A DNA stretch of 64,000 nucleotides, from contig JAEXDQ010000010.1 of NCBI GenBank assembly GCA_023401595.1, positions 1 to 64,000 on the forward strand. Reading direction: 5' to 3'. Positions within the stretch are counted from its first letter, which is position 1. Each line of letters starts with the position of its first letter. A program made the position numbers and the translations under genes. Source of the DNA: Spirochaetota bacterium (GTDB taxonomy: Bacteria; Spirochaetota; Spirochaetia; Sphaerochaetales; Sphaerochaetaceae). This document shows, piece after piece, positions 9,134 to 16,600 of the stretch. The notes under the pieces are model-generated. The model worked only from the letters and a program-made list of their open reading frames with translations. It did no database searches and had not been told where the DNA came from.

Positions 9134-9161
9134 ATATAAGTTAATCACTGCTAACTTATAT
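9134..9161. promoter_or_regulatory. Palindromic operator, GTTA-N8-TAAC core (site 1)
   Basis: ATATAAGTTA (9134-9143) and TAACTTATAT (9152-9161) are perfect 10-bp arms with an 8-nt spacer, in the divergent promoter region between the CRP-family gene and the GTPase gene. The geometry suits a CRP-family dimer (compare the GTA-N8-TAC site of NtcA). Confidence 0.65.
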
Positions 9162-9215
9162 CGAATCATATTATAGAAAACACAGTTAATCAATAGCAGA
9201 AAATATCACAAAACC

Positions 9216-9229
9216 GTCTCATATGAGAC
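9216..9229. promoter_or_regulatory. 14-bp perfect palindrome in the divergent promoter region
   Basis: GTCTCATATGAGAC reads the same on both strands. It is unlike the GTTA-N8-TAAC sites flanking it, so a second regulator or a small hairpin is possible. It lies 48 nt before the GTPase start. Confidence 0.35.
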
Positions 9230-9244
9230 TGTGCAGAAAAATTA

Positions 9245-9260
9245 GTTATGATAGGCTAAC
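9245..9260. promoter_or_regulatory. GTTA-N8-TAAC operator (site 2)
   Basis: GTTA at 9245-9248 and TAAC at 9257-9260 with an 8-nt spacer, 16 nt before the GTPase ATG. Same core as the sites at 9134-9161 and 12539-12564. Its closeness to the start would suit repression or an effect on a nearby leader. Confidence 0.5.
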
Positions 9261-9276
9261 AAAAGAAGGTGCAAGG

Positions 9277-9975
9277 ATGAAACGAATCATAATGGTTTCA
9301 GGAGGAGCCGCCGTCGGCAAGACCGCATTGCTCAAGGCGATGATTCCCTATCTTGGAAGAAACGGACATAGCGGTAGCGTCTGTAAGATGGATTGTCTGC
9401 ACAGCAAGGATCAGGAGATATACGACCGATTGGGAATTCCCTGCGTCACAGGCTTGAGCCAAGACATCTGTCCAGACCATTTCCTCGTCTCGAATCTTCC
9501 CGAACTCTGGAACTGGGCGCAAAAACTCGGGTCGGAGTTCCTGTTCATTGAAAGCGCAGGACTTTGCCACCGATGTTCTCCCGCGACGGAGCAGACCGCC
9601 GCAATCTGCGTCCTGGACGCGACGGCGAGCTGTCAGGCCCCCGCCCAGATGGGTCCGATGCTGACGCAAGCGGACAGCATCGTCGTTACGAAGGTGGACA
9701 TGGTTTCACAGGCGGAACGGGAAATCATCGCCTATAGGCTCAAGGAACTCTGCCCGCAAGCGAACATCTTCTTCATCGATGGAAGGGAGGGGTACGGTAC
9801 GGAACTGGTCGGAGACTGGATACTCTCGCTCCCCTCCATTGAAACGTATGAGAACGACAGGCTGAGGCATACGATGCCCAGCGGGGTCTGCTCCTATTGC
9901 GTCGGAGAACGCAGGGTTGGAAGCGATTTCCAACTCGGTGTAGTAGGAAAAATTGATTTTACAGGAGTGAATTGA
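9277..9975 (+). CDS. CobW/HypB/UreG-like P-loop GTPase
   Basis: 232 residues. Walker A GGAAVGKT (9-16), a switch-like IESAGLCHRC and the guanine-specificity motif TKVD place it in the SIMIBI metal-chaperone GTPases that load Ni, Co or Zn into enzymes. Two extra Cys pairs are seen: CHRC after the switch region and CSYC near the C-terminus (GVCSYCVGERR), possible metal ligands. The start at 9277 replaces an upstream in-frame ATG because the P-loop strand begins MKRIIMVSGG and AAGG lies just before. It overlaps the next gene (TGATG), so the trio 9277-11647 is probably co-translated. The target enzyme is not in the window; the adjacent NifH-like remnant suggests a nitrogenase-like metalloenzyme. 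Confidence 0.7.
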   Translation: MKRIIMVSGGAAVGKTALLKAMIPYLGRNGHSGSVCKMDCLHSKDQEIYDRLGIPCVTGLSQDICPDHFLVSNLPELWNWAQKLGSEFLFIESAGLCHRCSPATEQTAAICVLDATASCQAPAQMGPMLTQADSIVVTKVDMVSQAEREIIAYRLKELCPQANIFFIDGREGYGTELVGDWILSLPSIETYENDRLRHTMPSGVCSYCVGERRVGSDFQLGVVGKIDFTGVN

Positions 9976-10721
9976 TGGAGAACATCACGATCCTTCCCGG
10001 ACGGAACAAGGGCGGCGCAAAAGAACCGTATGAAGAAATCGTCCTACAGAAAGGCGGACTGTATACGATCGTCGGAAGCACAGGCTCCGGCAAAAGCCGT
10101 TTGATCAAGGATCTGGAGCAACTGGTCGATGGCGATTCCATTACCGGCAGACGGATACTGCTTGACGGAGCCCCTGTACAAAGATGCGATAGAAACCGCT
10201 TGTCAAATTCCCTGATCGCCCACTTGGGGCAGAATATGAAATTCGTTCTGGATATACGGATTTCCGAGTTTCTCAGACAGCACTCGGCGGCGAGAGGTCT
10301 TTCCGACATCCTGTACGATGAAATCATCGAAACGGCGAACAGCATTACACAAGAGCCGATATCGCCGGACCAGCACCTCAGCGAGCTCAGCGGAGGACAG
10401 AGCCGGGCGTTGATGGTCAGCGACATTGCCCATATCTGTGATAGTCCCGTCGTACTAATCGATGAAATTGAAAACGCGGGCATCGACAAGGAGGCCGCGC
10501 TACAGGCTTTGACAGGCAAGGAGAAGCTGGTGCTGATCGTCACCCACGACCCTCATACTGCATTGATGGCGGACTTGCGTCTCGTTCTTGCACATGGGGG
10601 AATCGTCCAGACGGTCCGGCGCAACGGGGAGGAACGGCAGTTGTTCCAGGAGCTGGAACGGCAATACCGACGGCAGAATAGGCTACAGACCGTGTTAAGG
10701 AAAGGAGAACATCTGGCATGA
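9975..10721 (+). CDS. ABC-type ATPase without a partner permease
   Basis: 248 residues: Walker A GSTGSGKSRL (about 34-43), signature LSGGQSRALM, Walker B VVLIDEIENAG and H-loop VTHD are intact, so it should hydrolyse ATP. The start overlaps the GTPase stop (TGATG) and its stop overlaps the next ATG (ATGA). There is no membrane gene in this trio, and the nearby permease already has its own ATPase. It may act in solution, for instance in cofactor or metallocentre assembly, rather than in transport. Not recognised as a named protein. Confidence 0.7.
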   Translation: MENITILPGRNKGGAKEPYEEIVLQKGGLYTIVGSTGSGKSRLIKDLEQLVDGDSITGRRILLDGAPVQRCDRNRLSNSLIAHLGQNMKFVLDIRISEFLRQHSAARGLSDILYDEIIETANSITQEPISPDQHLSELSGGQSRALMVSDIAHICDSPVVLIDEIENAGIDKEAALQALTGKEKLVLIVTHDPHTALMADLRLVLAHGGIVQTVRRNGEERQLFQELERQYRRQNRLQTVLRKGEHLA

Positions 10722-11647
10722 AGCATATCTCATTATACTGGAACAATATCTGTGTATTGCACCGGCAGGAGCTGGCCTATCTCGGTACGTGCGTACAAGC
10801 GCTACGGCACCAGGATATCGACCTGCGGGTGGAGAGCTTCGGTCTGGGATATCCGATGCATATGTCCGACTACCTTCGGAAGGACGCCGCCAGGTTGCCC
10901 GATATCATAGTCAGCGCGGACCTGGAAGTATTCGAGGACCACAGGGTATTCTCCAAGCTTGCCCATGAGCTACAGCCGGTTCACCGATGGTACGGAACGA
11001 AGTCAACGGAAGGAGTCCCTGTCGTGGAGCGCAGCGATTTCCTGTTGCCGTTCCTGATCATACCGCTCGTATTCTTCAGTTCGGATCCGAATCGCGACAT
11101 CGACCTGCGCCTGGAGGAGGTCGCCCGGAAAGGTCTTCCCGTCGCATTCGGAGGTATCGACAACTCCGCCGCGAAATCGGTGGTGAAGACGGTCTGGAGC
11201 AGATACGGGCTCGACGCGGCCCGGTCGTTGTTCCGTCAGGCTACGGTGACCGGCATGCCGGTACAAGCCTTCCAGCTGGCGAAGACGGGGGTGAAACCGT
11301 TGGCTCTGGTACCCTCCTTATTCGCGGCAACCACGAACGAAGGCAAGGCGTTCGCCCCCAGCGATGGCGCCGTGGCGGTTCCTTCGTACATCTGCGTGAG
11401 AAATACTGTCAGCGAAGAGGACGCACGAAAGGTCATCGATCTGCTTTTCGCACCGGAATTCCTCTCCTTCTTCGTCGAGAAAGGAAACTTGATTTCACCG
11501 TTGTCTGGCAGTCCGGTACAACTTTGGATGGAGAAGCAGGGCTCGCAGCTACAGATCTCTACGACGAAATGGCTGCAAGAAACACAACCGGAGGAATTCT
11601 ATCGTTTCTATTGCGAGATGATTCCATCCGCCGAGAGGCATGATTGA
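10718..11647 (+). CDS. Binding-protein-like protein lacking a signal peptide
   Basis: 309 residues. The fold signature is that of iron-type ABC binding proteins (SBP_bac_6-like: LPDIIVSADLEVFED, VPVVERSDFLLPFLIIPLVFF, late VSEEDARKVIDLLFAPEFLSFF). The N-terminus MKHISLYWNNICVLHRQEL has no hydrophobic leader or lipobox, and the overlap of its ATG with the previous stop leaves no room for an upstream start. It is therefore probably cytoplasmic. Genetic coupling to a GTPase and an ATPase suggests a role in handling a ligand inside the cell. Specific function unknown. Confidence 0.6.
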   Translation: MKHISLYWNNICVLHRQELAYLGTCVQALRHQDIDLRVESFGLGYPMHMSDYLRKDAARLPDIIVSADLEVFEDHRVFSKLAHELQPVHRWYGTKSTEGVPVVERSDFLLPFLIIPLVFFSSDPNRDIDLRLEEVARKGLPVAFGGIDNSAAKSVVKTVWSRYGLDAARSLFRQATVTGMPVQAFQLAKTGVKPLALVPSLFAATTNEGKAFAPSDGAVAVPSYICVRNTVSEEDARKVIDLLFAPEFLSFFVEKGNLISPLSGSPVQLWMEKQGSQLQISTTKWLQETQPEEFYRFYCEMIPSAERHD

Positions 11648-11736
11648 ATAATGACTCAGAAGAGCGTTTCAAGGCGTTTTTCATCGGTATTCTGCCGACG
11701 CTTCATTGTACCTTTGCCTATGCCTATGACCACATG

Positions 11737-12246
11737 TCAGCCGGTCTTCGACACAATGGAGACGGGTATCACGCTCTTGTAGAGACAGCCGTCGTACCAG
11801 CACTCGTGAATTCTGACATCCACGTCAAAGGCGCGGCACATATTGCATTCGGAGACGATCTCCAAAGTCTTGCCGCAGCAGTTGGTCAAATCCCGGTTCA
11901 GCAACAGCGCCTGATCGGATATCTTCAGCGCATGGGCGGGATAATGGGTGTTGACGACGGCGGAAATGCCCCTTTTGTCGGCTAGTTCACGAACCGTGTC
12001 GAGTATCAACAACTGGTTCTTGAAATATGCGATGTCAGCAAGCTGAACGGACTCTCCCAACCTCTTGATCTGATCCAACACGGAAGGAATCTTCCTCCCT
12101 CCCAGCAGCAGCTGGGTGGAATCGGCCTTAGGGTCGCAACCGACTTGCATCACCCTCAGACCTTGCGACGCCAACGCCGCGGAGAGATTCGCCGTAGTAG
12201 TGGACTTGCCTATCCCTCCCTTCCCATAGATCGCAATCTTTTTCAC
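11737..12246 (-). pseudogene. Chimeric NifH-like / iron-ABC-ATPase fusion remnant
   Basis: 169 codons. Residues 1-74 are clearly NifH/BchL-type iron protein: deviant Walker A GKGGIGKST (8-16), VGCDPKADST, then LGESVQLADI. Without a stop or frameshift the frame then reads FKNQLLILDTVRELADKRG, THYPAHALKISDQALLL and a tail ending KSVIPVSIV, the D-loop-to-C-terminus part of a FecE/BtuD-type iron or cobalamin ABC ATPase. NifH needs about 270 residues including two [4Fe-4S]-ligand Cys, which are lost; the ABC part lacks Walker A and B. The simplest reading is an in-frame deletion joining nifH to a downstream fecE-like gene, with the join near 12015-12030. Convergent with the trio ending at 11647. 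Unlikely to be a working enzyme. Confidence 0.7.
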
Positions 12247-12304
12247 AACACCTCCATCCCCAAGGTGTCACAATGAGTACGTACCTGGAGTGTTCGTGAA
12301 CAAT

Positions 12305-12326
12305 GTTAGCTATTGCAAACTTATTT
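12305..12326. promoter_or_regulatory. Imperfect GTTA-N8-AAAC site (site 3)
   Basis: GTTA at 12305-12308, 8-nt spacer, AAACTTAT from 12317. One mismatch from the core seen at 9134-9161 and 12539-12564. About 60 nt upstream of the nifH-remnant start, a typical activator distance. Confidence 0.4.
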
Positions 12327-12538
12327 TGCAAGGAAGGGGTATGCGATATCCTTGGCCGTATGCTCGTGATGCGCGACAGGGAATTGTTATGAAAAAAGCA
12401 AGGGCAAATACCATGAACTATCATGCTAGTTACTTGCAATGTAAACTTATATTAATACTACATCAATAAGGGCACAGGATTATTGGAAAAGCCATATCGG
12501 CATCCCAGTCCATTGGATGAAATATATCAGGCTTGTCT

Positions 12539-12564
12539 AATATGTTAGCTAATGTTAACATATT
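12539..12564. promoter_or_regulatory. Palindromic operator, GTTA-N8-TAAC core (site 4)
   Basis: AATATGTTA (12539-12547) and TAACATATT (12556-12564) are perfect 9-bp arms with an 8-nt spacer. It lies between the FadR-type gene end and the nifH remnant, about 290 nt from the latter's start. Same core as the sites near the CRP-family gene. Confidence 0.6.
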
Positions 12565-12621
12565 ATGCAAACAAACTACCCCTATCACGGGATGATGATG
12601 CACTCTTTGATACCGGAAACG

Positions 12622-13335
12622 TTATTCCATCAGCACGAACCACTTGAGAATAGATTGCTTGACTGCGAATACGGTCTGGTCGATGCTTCTGTTCTCCAAG
12701 CCCTTTACAATTTGCTCATGGAATTCCACTGAATATTTACCGTTGTAACCACGGGATACGGAGCGTTCCATCGAGGGTTGGAACAGTTCCATCGTAAATC
12801 CATAGATTTTTTCAACCAAAGGATTCTTTGTCGCTTCCGCAATCGTAGTATGGAATTTCAAATCGTATTTGGCCAACGTCGAGATATCACAGGAACCGCT
12901 TTCAACGGCGGCGGACATCTCCTCATGAGCCGATCTGATTTTCTTCAAATCCTTTTCTTCAGCATGTTCCACTACCATCTTCACCATACCGATTTCCATA
13001 AGCTCTCTCAGTTCCAGAAGCTTCTGCTTGTCAAGATCGGTAAGAATCATCTGAAACAGCAGATGGTCGAACAAACCGTCGGTCATTTCCTGAGAAACGT
13101 AAGTGCCATCTCCACGGCGGATTTTCACTATTCCATAGGAAGATAGGACCTTCATCGCTTCCCGGACGGAGCCCCTGCTAATTTGCAGACTTTCGGATAG
13201 CTCCAATTCCGTAGGAAGTTTATCGCCAGGACTCAACTGTTTTGTGATGAGAAGCTTTTGGATCGTTTCAATCGTTATGTCTACAGCAGATTTTGGTTTT
13301 GTCCCAGAAAACAGCTTGGCATCAATTTGAGCCAT
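12622..13335 (-). CDS. FadR-subfamily GntR transcriptional regulator
   Basis: 237 residues: an N-terminal winged helix (QLSPGDKLPTELELSESLQISRGSVREAMKVLSSYGIVKIRRGDGTYV, about 35-80) and an all-helical FCD ligand domain (ELRELMEIGMVKMVVEHA ... YDLKFHTTIAEATKNPLVEKIY). Asp/His positions usual for the FCD metal site are visible (D in AKYDLKFH, H in FHTTI and FHEQI). SD AAGGTGG precedes the ATG. It is the last gene of the 13-gene sugar operon starting at 27043 and is its likely regulator, probably responding to a sugar acid. A candidate operator lies upstream of the first gene at 27142-27163. Confidence 0.85.
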   Translation of the reverse strand: MAQIDAKLFSGTKPKSAVDITIETIQKLLITKQLSPGDKLPTELELSESLQISRGSVREAMKVLSSYGIVKIRRGDGTYVSQEMTDGLFDHLLFQMILTDLDKQKLLELRELMEIGMVKMVVEHAEEKDLKKIRSAHEEMSAAVESGSCDISTLAKYDLKFHTTIAEATKNPLVEKIYGFTMELFQPSMERSVSRGYNGKYSVEFHEQIVKGLENRSIDQTVFAVKQSILKWFVLME

Positions 13336-13415
13336 AATCCCACCTTTTGTTTAATCATACTACATTAGACATTTTCTTCGAAATATCAAAAATCTTCAAC
13401 CACTTTTCCTCGCTT

Positions 13416-14231
13416 CTATAGAACAAAAAGCGTATCCAGGTTTTTCAAGCTCCTTGATACCCATTCCCTCTCCGTTTCAACAGTGGCGTCTACGCCTTTT
13501 GGAGACGGAGGCGTCCACAATTCCAGAATCGCATGAGGATTCCTGCGCTTGATATGGGGATTACCAAGCAACAAGCAAATATCAAGCATTCCTTCGCCGG
13601 CCGGAGTCCCTTCCACAGTAAATCCCATGTTATGAAATGGACGGAAGATACGGAAATCCTTGAGATGTACATTCACCGTATAAGGAGCTAGATTGGCGAC
13701 GACCGTTTCAGGGCCTTCCAGCGCACCGAATGAATTCACCGTATCAAGACAGATACCTACATGGGAACTGTCAACTCGTTCCATGATATCCGCCAGCGTC
13801 CGAGACGAGAATCTATCATGATTTTCAACAGCTAAAATGATATCCCGTCGTTTTGCCTCAACCGCCCATTTGCGAAGCGATACGGTGATTTCATCGGGAT
13901 CAGGATAAAAACCTGTCGCATCCGTGATTATCCGAAGTATCGGAGAATCAAAAAAATCAGCGATTTCCAAGTATTGCGCGATATTGTCATCGGTCAACCC
14001 TCTTGTGCCGACCTCTATCTCTATGGCATGGCTCCCGGCATATCCACGCAACGCTTGCAGCTGTTCAGTTGAAAGCACATGCAAAGGAAGGTTGTCCGCT
14101 ATCTGGACCAGATGGACTCCAAAGCTATTGGCGGAAGCCAGAAAATCAAGGCCGCTCATGGGACTGGATGATTCCAATCCCGGAACGCCTATCGACCAAG
14201 TATATGCGAACGTACTGATGCCAAGTCTCAT
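13416..14231 (-). CDS. Sugar isomerase/epimerase, xylose-isomerase-like TIM barrel
   Basis: 271 residues beginning MRLGISTFAYTWSIG; the ATG at 14231 has the SD AAGGAAGGAG and fits the first barrel strand, so the upstream extension was rejected. Family features: LAVENHDRFSS (metal-ligand Glu), VGICLDTVNSFG (Asp), VNVHLKDF (His, Lys), HAILELW (Glu). These are the AP-endonuclease-2/IolE-IolI-like metal-dependent isomerases. One of two such enzymes in the operon; together with the lactonase and dehydrogenases it points to conversion of an unphosphorylated sugar or sugar acid. Substrate unknown. Confidence 0.75.
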   Translation of the reverse strand: MRLGISTFAYTWSIGVPGLESSSPMSGLDFLASANSFGVHLVQIADNLPLHVLSTEQLQALRGYAGSHAIEIEVGTRGLTDDNIAQYLEIADFFDSPILRIITDATGFYPDPDEITVSLRKWAVEAKRRDIILAVENHDRFSSRTLADIMERVDSSHVGICLDTVNSFGALEGPETVVANLAPYTVNVHLKDFRIFRPFHNMGFTVEGTPAGEGMLDICLLLGNPHIKRRNPHAILELWTPPSPKGVDATVETEREWVSRSLKNLDTLFVL

Positions 14232-14268
14232 GCGGACTCCTTCCTTTGCTGATATCAAGCCTCTGAAA

Positions 14269-15114
14269 TTATTTTTTGATCGCCTGCGTGATGCTTTCCA
14301 CACTCTTCCGGATACTCTCCAGATTGAAGATGTTTTCTTTCCAGTCAGACTTGAATATCTTGTCGCGAGCCTGTCTCATGGCAAGCAAAGCGCCATCGGA
14401 AAACTTAAAATCGGCGAAACCGAACAATACCGCAAACTGGATTCTGGCATGTCCCATGAAAAAATCCAGCGCCGCGTCCTGGGGTACGCCCATCTTGACG
14501 ACTTCATCAAAGGCTTCTTTCATTGCTTCGATGAGTGTCGAACTGAAAGTTTCGACCAATGCAGGTTCCAGAATTGCCATTTGTTCGACCGTAACCCTGA
14601 AGGTCCGCTTTACGGGAGCATAAATTTCACGCGCAAGACGCTCCCCAATGACATACGACTCTTCCGGTCCATGATACAAGGCGCACATTGCGCTCTGTTT
14701 CGCGATTCCACCAAAGTAGTCTTGTTGCGCAACGGGCTCTACTTCATCATTGAACATCGTTGGATGCGACGGATGGGCCACGAAATAGACCAGATCATCC
14801 CTGACCGGCATCACCTCCGCATATGCGGCGGCAGGATCGAGACTCAGGAGCATTGTACCGGACGCCAACATCGGTACGATTTCATGCGTGATACGCCCAA
14901 TCAGAACATCAGGAACAGCAAGGATGACTACGTCCGCACGGTCAAGAGCTTCCGCCTGCGGCACAACTGAAAAACCCCTCTCTTTCAGCCGCGCGATACC
15001 GGCGTCGCTGACTTCCACATGATACACATCATAGGCGGGATTATCTTTCAGGTTGTCAGAAATCCGACACCCCATCTTGCCACCGGCCCCCATGATCGCT
15101 ATTTTCTTTTTCAT
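14269..15114 (-). CDS. NAD(P)-binding dehydrogenase, phosphogluconate-dehydrogenase-like
   Basis: 281 residues. The start at 15114 is chosen by the SD GGAGG 8 nt upstream and by KKKIAIMGAGGKMG, the Rossmann dinucleotide loop (GAGGKMG). The rest (ADVVILAVPDVLIGRI, LSLDPAAAY, FVAHPSHPTMFND, then a helical domain with GHARIQFAVLFG) resembles the enzymes with a 6-phosphogluconate-dehydrogenase-like C-terminal domain, which oxidise hydroxyacids or sugar acids. In the operon it probably oxidises an intermediate to a keto form before cleavage. Exact reaction unknown. Confidence 0.7.
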   Translation of the reverse strand: MKKKIAIMGAGGKMGCRISDNLKDNPAYDVYHVEVSDAGIARLKERGFSVVPQAEALDRADVVILAVPDVLIGRITHEIVPMLASGTMLLSLDPAAAYAEVMPVRDDLVYFVAHPSHPTMFNDEVEPVAQQDYFGGIAKQSAMCALYHGPEESYVIGERLAREIYAPVKRTFRVTVEQMAILEPALVETFSSTLIEAMKEAFDEVVKMGVPQDAALDFFMGHARIQFAVLFGFADFKFSDGALLAMRQARDKIFKSDWKENIFNLESIRKSVESITQAIKK

Positions 15115-15187
15115 ATACATAACCTCCAATACTTCAGAGTTCGCCCCCGAAGTCTATTTCGACACTGAATACCTACAGACCGGACAA

Positions 15188-16588
15188 TCAATAATGAACG
15201 GACGTGCCAGCCAAAACCGCGGCGGCTTCCATGACTGCCTCCGACAAGGTTGGATGGGCATGAATATTGTGGGCTAATTCCTCGTATGTAGCCTCCATGC
15301 TGTTCGCAAGCGTCAACTCAGGCAACAATTCAGAAACGTCGGGACCTATCAGCTGGGCGCCAAGAAGCTCCCCAGTCGTTTCTTCGCAAACCATTTTCAC
15401 CCAGCCCTCCGTTTCTCCAATTCCAAGGGCCTTCCCATTCGCGGAAAACGGAAACAGTCCGGTCCTGACCTGATACCCGGCGGCAACAGCATCCGCCTCT
15501 TTCCATCCAAAGGAAGCTATTTGTGGGGAACTATATACGACATGAGGAATCATCCTGTAATCCAAAGGGGCTATAGGTTCACCAGCGATGGCGGCAGCGC
15601 ACAGAGCCGCTTGAGCATATCCCGTGTGGGCGAGCATCAGCCTGCCGGTCACGTCACCGATCGCCCAGATACCGGGGACGGACGTGCGCATAGCATCATC
15701 GACTTCTATCGCACCATTCTTCGTACAACGGACACCTATACGTTCCAAGCCGAGCCCGCAGCTGTTCGGTTTAAAACCGATAGCGACGAGAACGACATCG
15801 GCGCACAACTCAATATCCGTCATTTCGCCGGATTTTCTTACCGTGACGCAAACCTTCCCGGCATTCTCAGCGATATGCGTCACGGTCGAGCTGGTCAGAA
15901 TATCAATCCCCTTCTTCCGGAGGGAACGGTCCAGACATTCCGAAACCTCCGGATCTTCAAGAGGGGCGATATGACTTTGCATCTCCACGATATGGAGAGG
16001 AACCCCATAACCATTCCAGATTGTGGCGAATTCCAGTCCGATGGCCCCAGAACCGATGATTACCGCAGATTTCGGTAAAGTTTTTCTCAAAATCGCCGTA
16101 CGATAGGAAAACACCCTGTCGCTCACAGCCATCCAGTCGGGCGGTTCGATGGGTTGCGCACCGGTAGCGATCACTATATCCGACGCAAGATACGCTGAAA
16201 CATGCCCGGAACCATCGGTAATCCGAACTGAACCCCGCGCCAGTACTTCGGCGGTCCCAGAAAGAACGGTAACTCCATATTTCCGCATCAGCGACGACAA
16301 TCCCCTTACAAGACGGGAGCTACAGGCTCGGGAAGCTTCATACGCAGGAAGAAAATCAACTTTCAAGGAATCAAAGGACAAACCATAATCCTGAGAATGT
16401 TGTCGTATCGTACGAACGATATCGGAATGATGAATCAATGCTTTCGTCGGGATGCAGCCGACATTCAGACAAACGCCGCCAAGAGCATCCTTTTCAACCA
16501 GCGCAACCTTTTTTCCTTTACGTGCGCATCGGATAGCGCAAGAATACCCCGCAGGGCCTCCGCCAATGACCATTACATCAAAATTCAT
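15188..16588 (-). CDS. lpdA: Dihydrolipoyl dehydrogenase (E3)
   Basis: 466 residues. FAD-binding GGGPAGY near the N-terminus, redox pair Cys40/Cys45 in CLNVGCIPTK, NAD loop GSGAIGLEFATIW, second FAD motif IWAIGDVTG, and the C-terminal HAHPTLSE with the catalytic His-Glu pair. It re-oxidises the lipoyl group of an E2 enzyme. The matching E2/E1 genes start the same operon 7 kb upstream (23739-27043), with the transporter inserted between, an unusual order. No lipoyl domain is attached. Confidence 0.92.
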   Translation of the reverse strand: MNFDVMVIGGGPAGYSCAIRCARKGKKVALVEKDALGGVCLNVGCIPTKALIHHSDIVRTIRQHSQDYGLSFDSLKVDFLPAYEASRACSSRLVRGLSSLMRKYGVTVLSGTAEVLARGSVRITDGSGHVSAYLASDIVIATGAQPIEPPDWMAVSDRVFSYRTAILRKTLPKSAVIIGSGAIGLEFATIWNGYGVPLHIVEMQSHIAPLEDPEVSECLDRSLRKKGIDILTSSTVTHIAENAGKVCVTVRKSGEMTDIELCADVVLVAIGFKPNSCGLGLERIGVRCTKNGAIEVDDAMRTSVPGIWAIGDVTGRLMLAHTGYAQAALCAAAIAGEPIAPLDYRMIPHVVYSSPQIASFGWKEADAVAAGYQVRTGLFPFSANGKALGIGETEGWVKMVCEETTGELLGAQLIGPDVSELLPELTLANSMEATYEELAHNIHAHPTLSEAVMEAAAVLAGTSVHY

Positions 16589-16600
16589 TGTAGACTCCGT

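Larger units (their letters stand above)
12247..12621. other. Promoter region of the nifH remnant with repeated operator half-sites
   Basis: No gene. The stretch is AT-rich and holds three elements related to the CRP-type site: imperfect GTTA-N8-AAAC at 12305-12320, GTTA-N10-AAAC at 12429-12446, and a perfect palindrome at 12539-12564. The half-site AACTTAT recurs at about 12318 and 12444 as well as in site 1 at 9153. Confidence 0.5.

Noticed and set aside
11644..11985. 113-codon plus-strand frame beginning at the end of the binding-protein-like gene
   Set aside because: Mostly antisense to the NifH/FecE chimera and without recognisable features.
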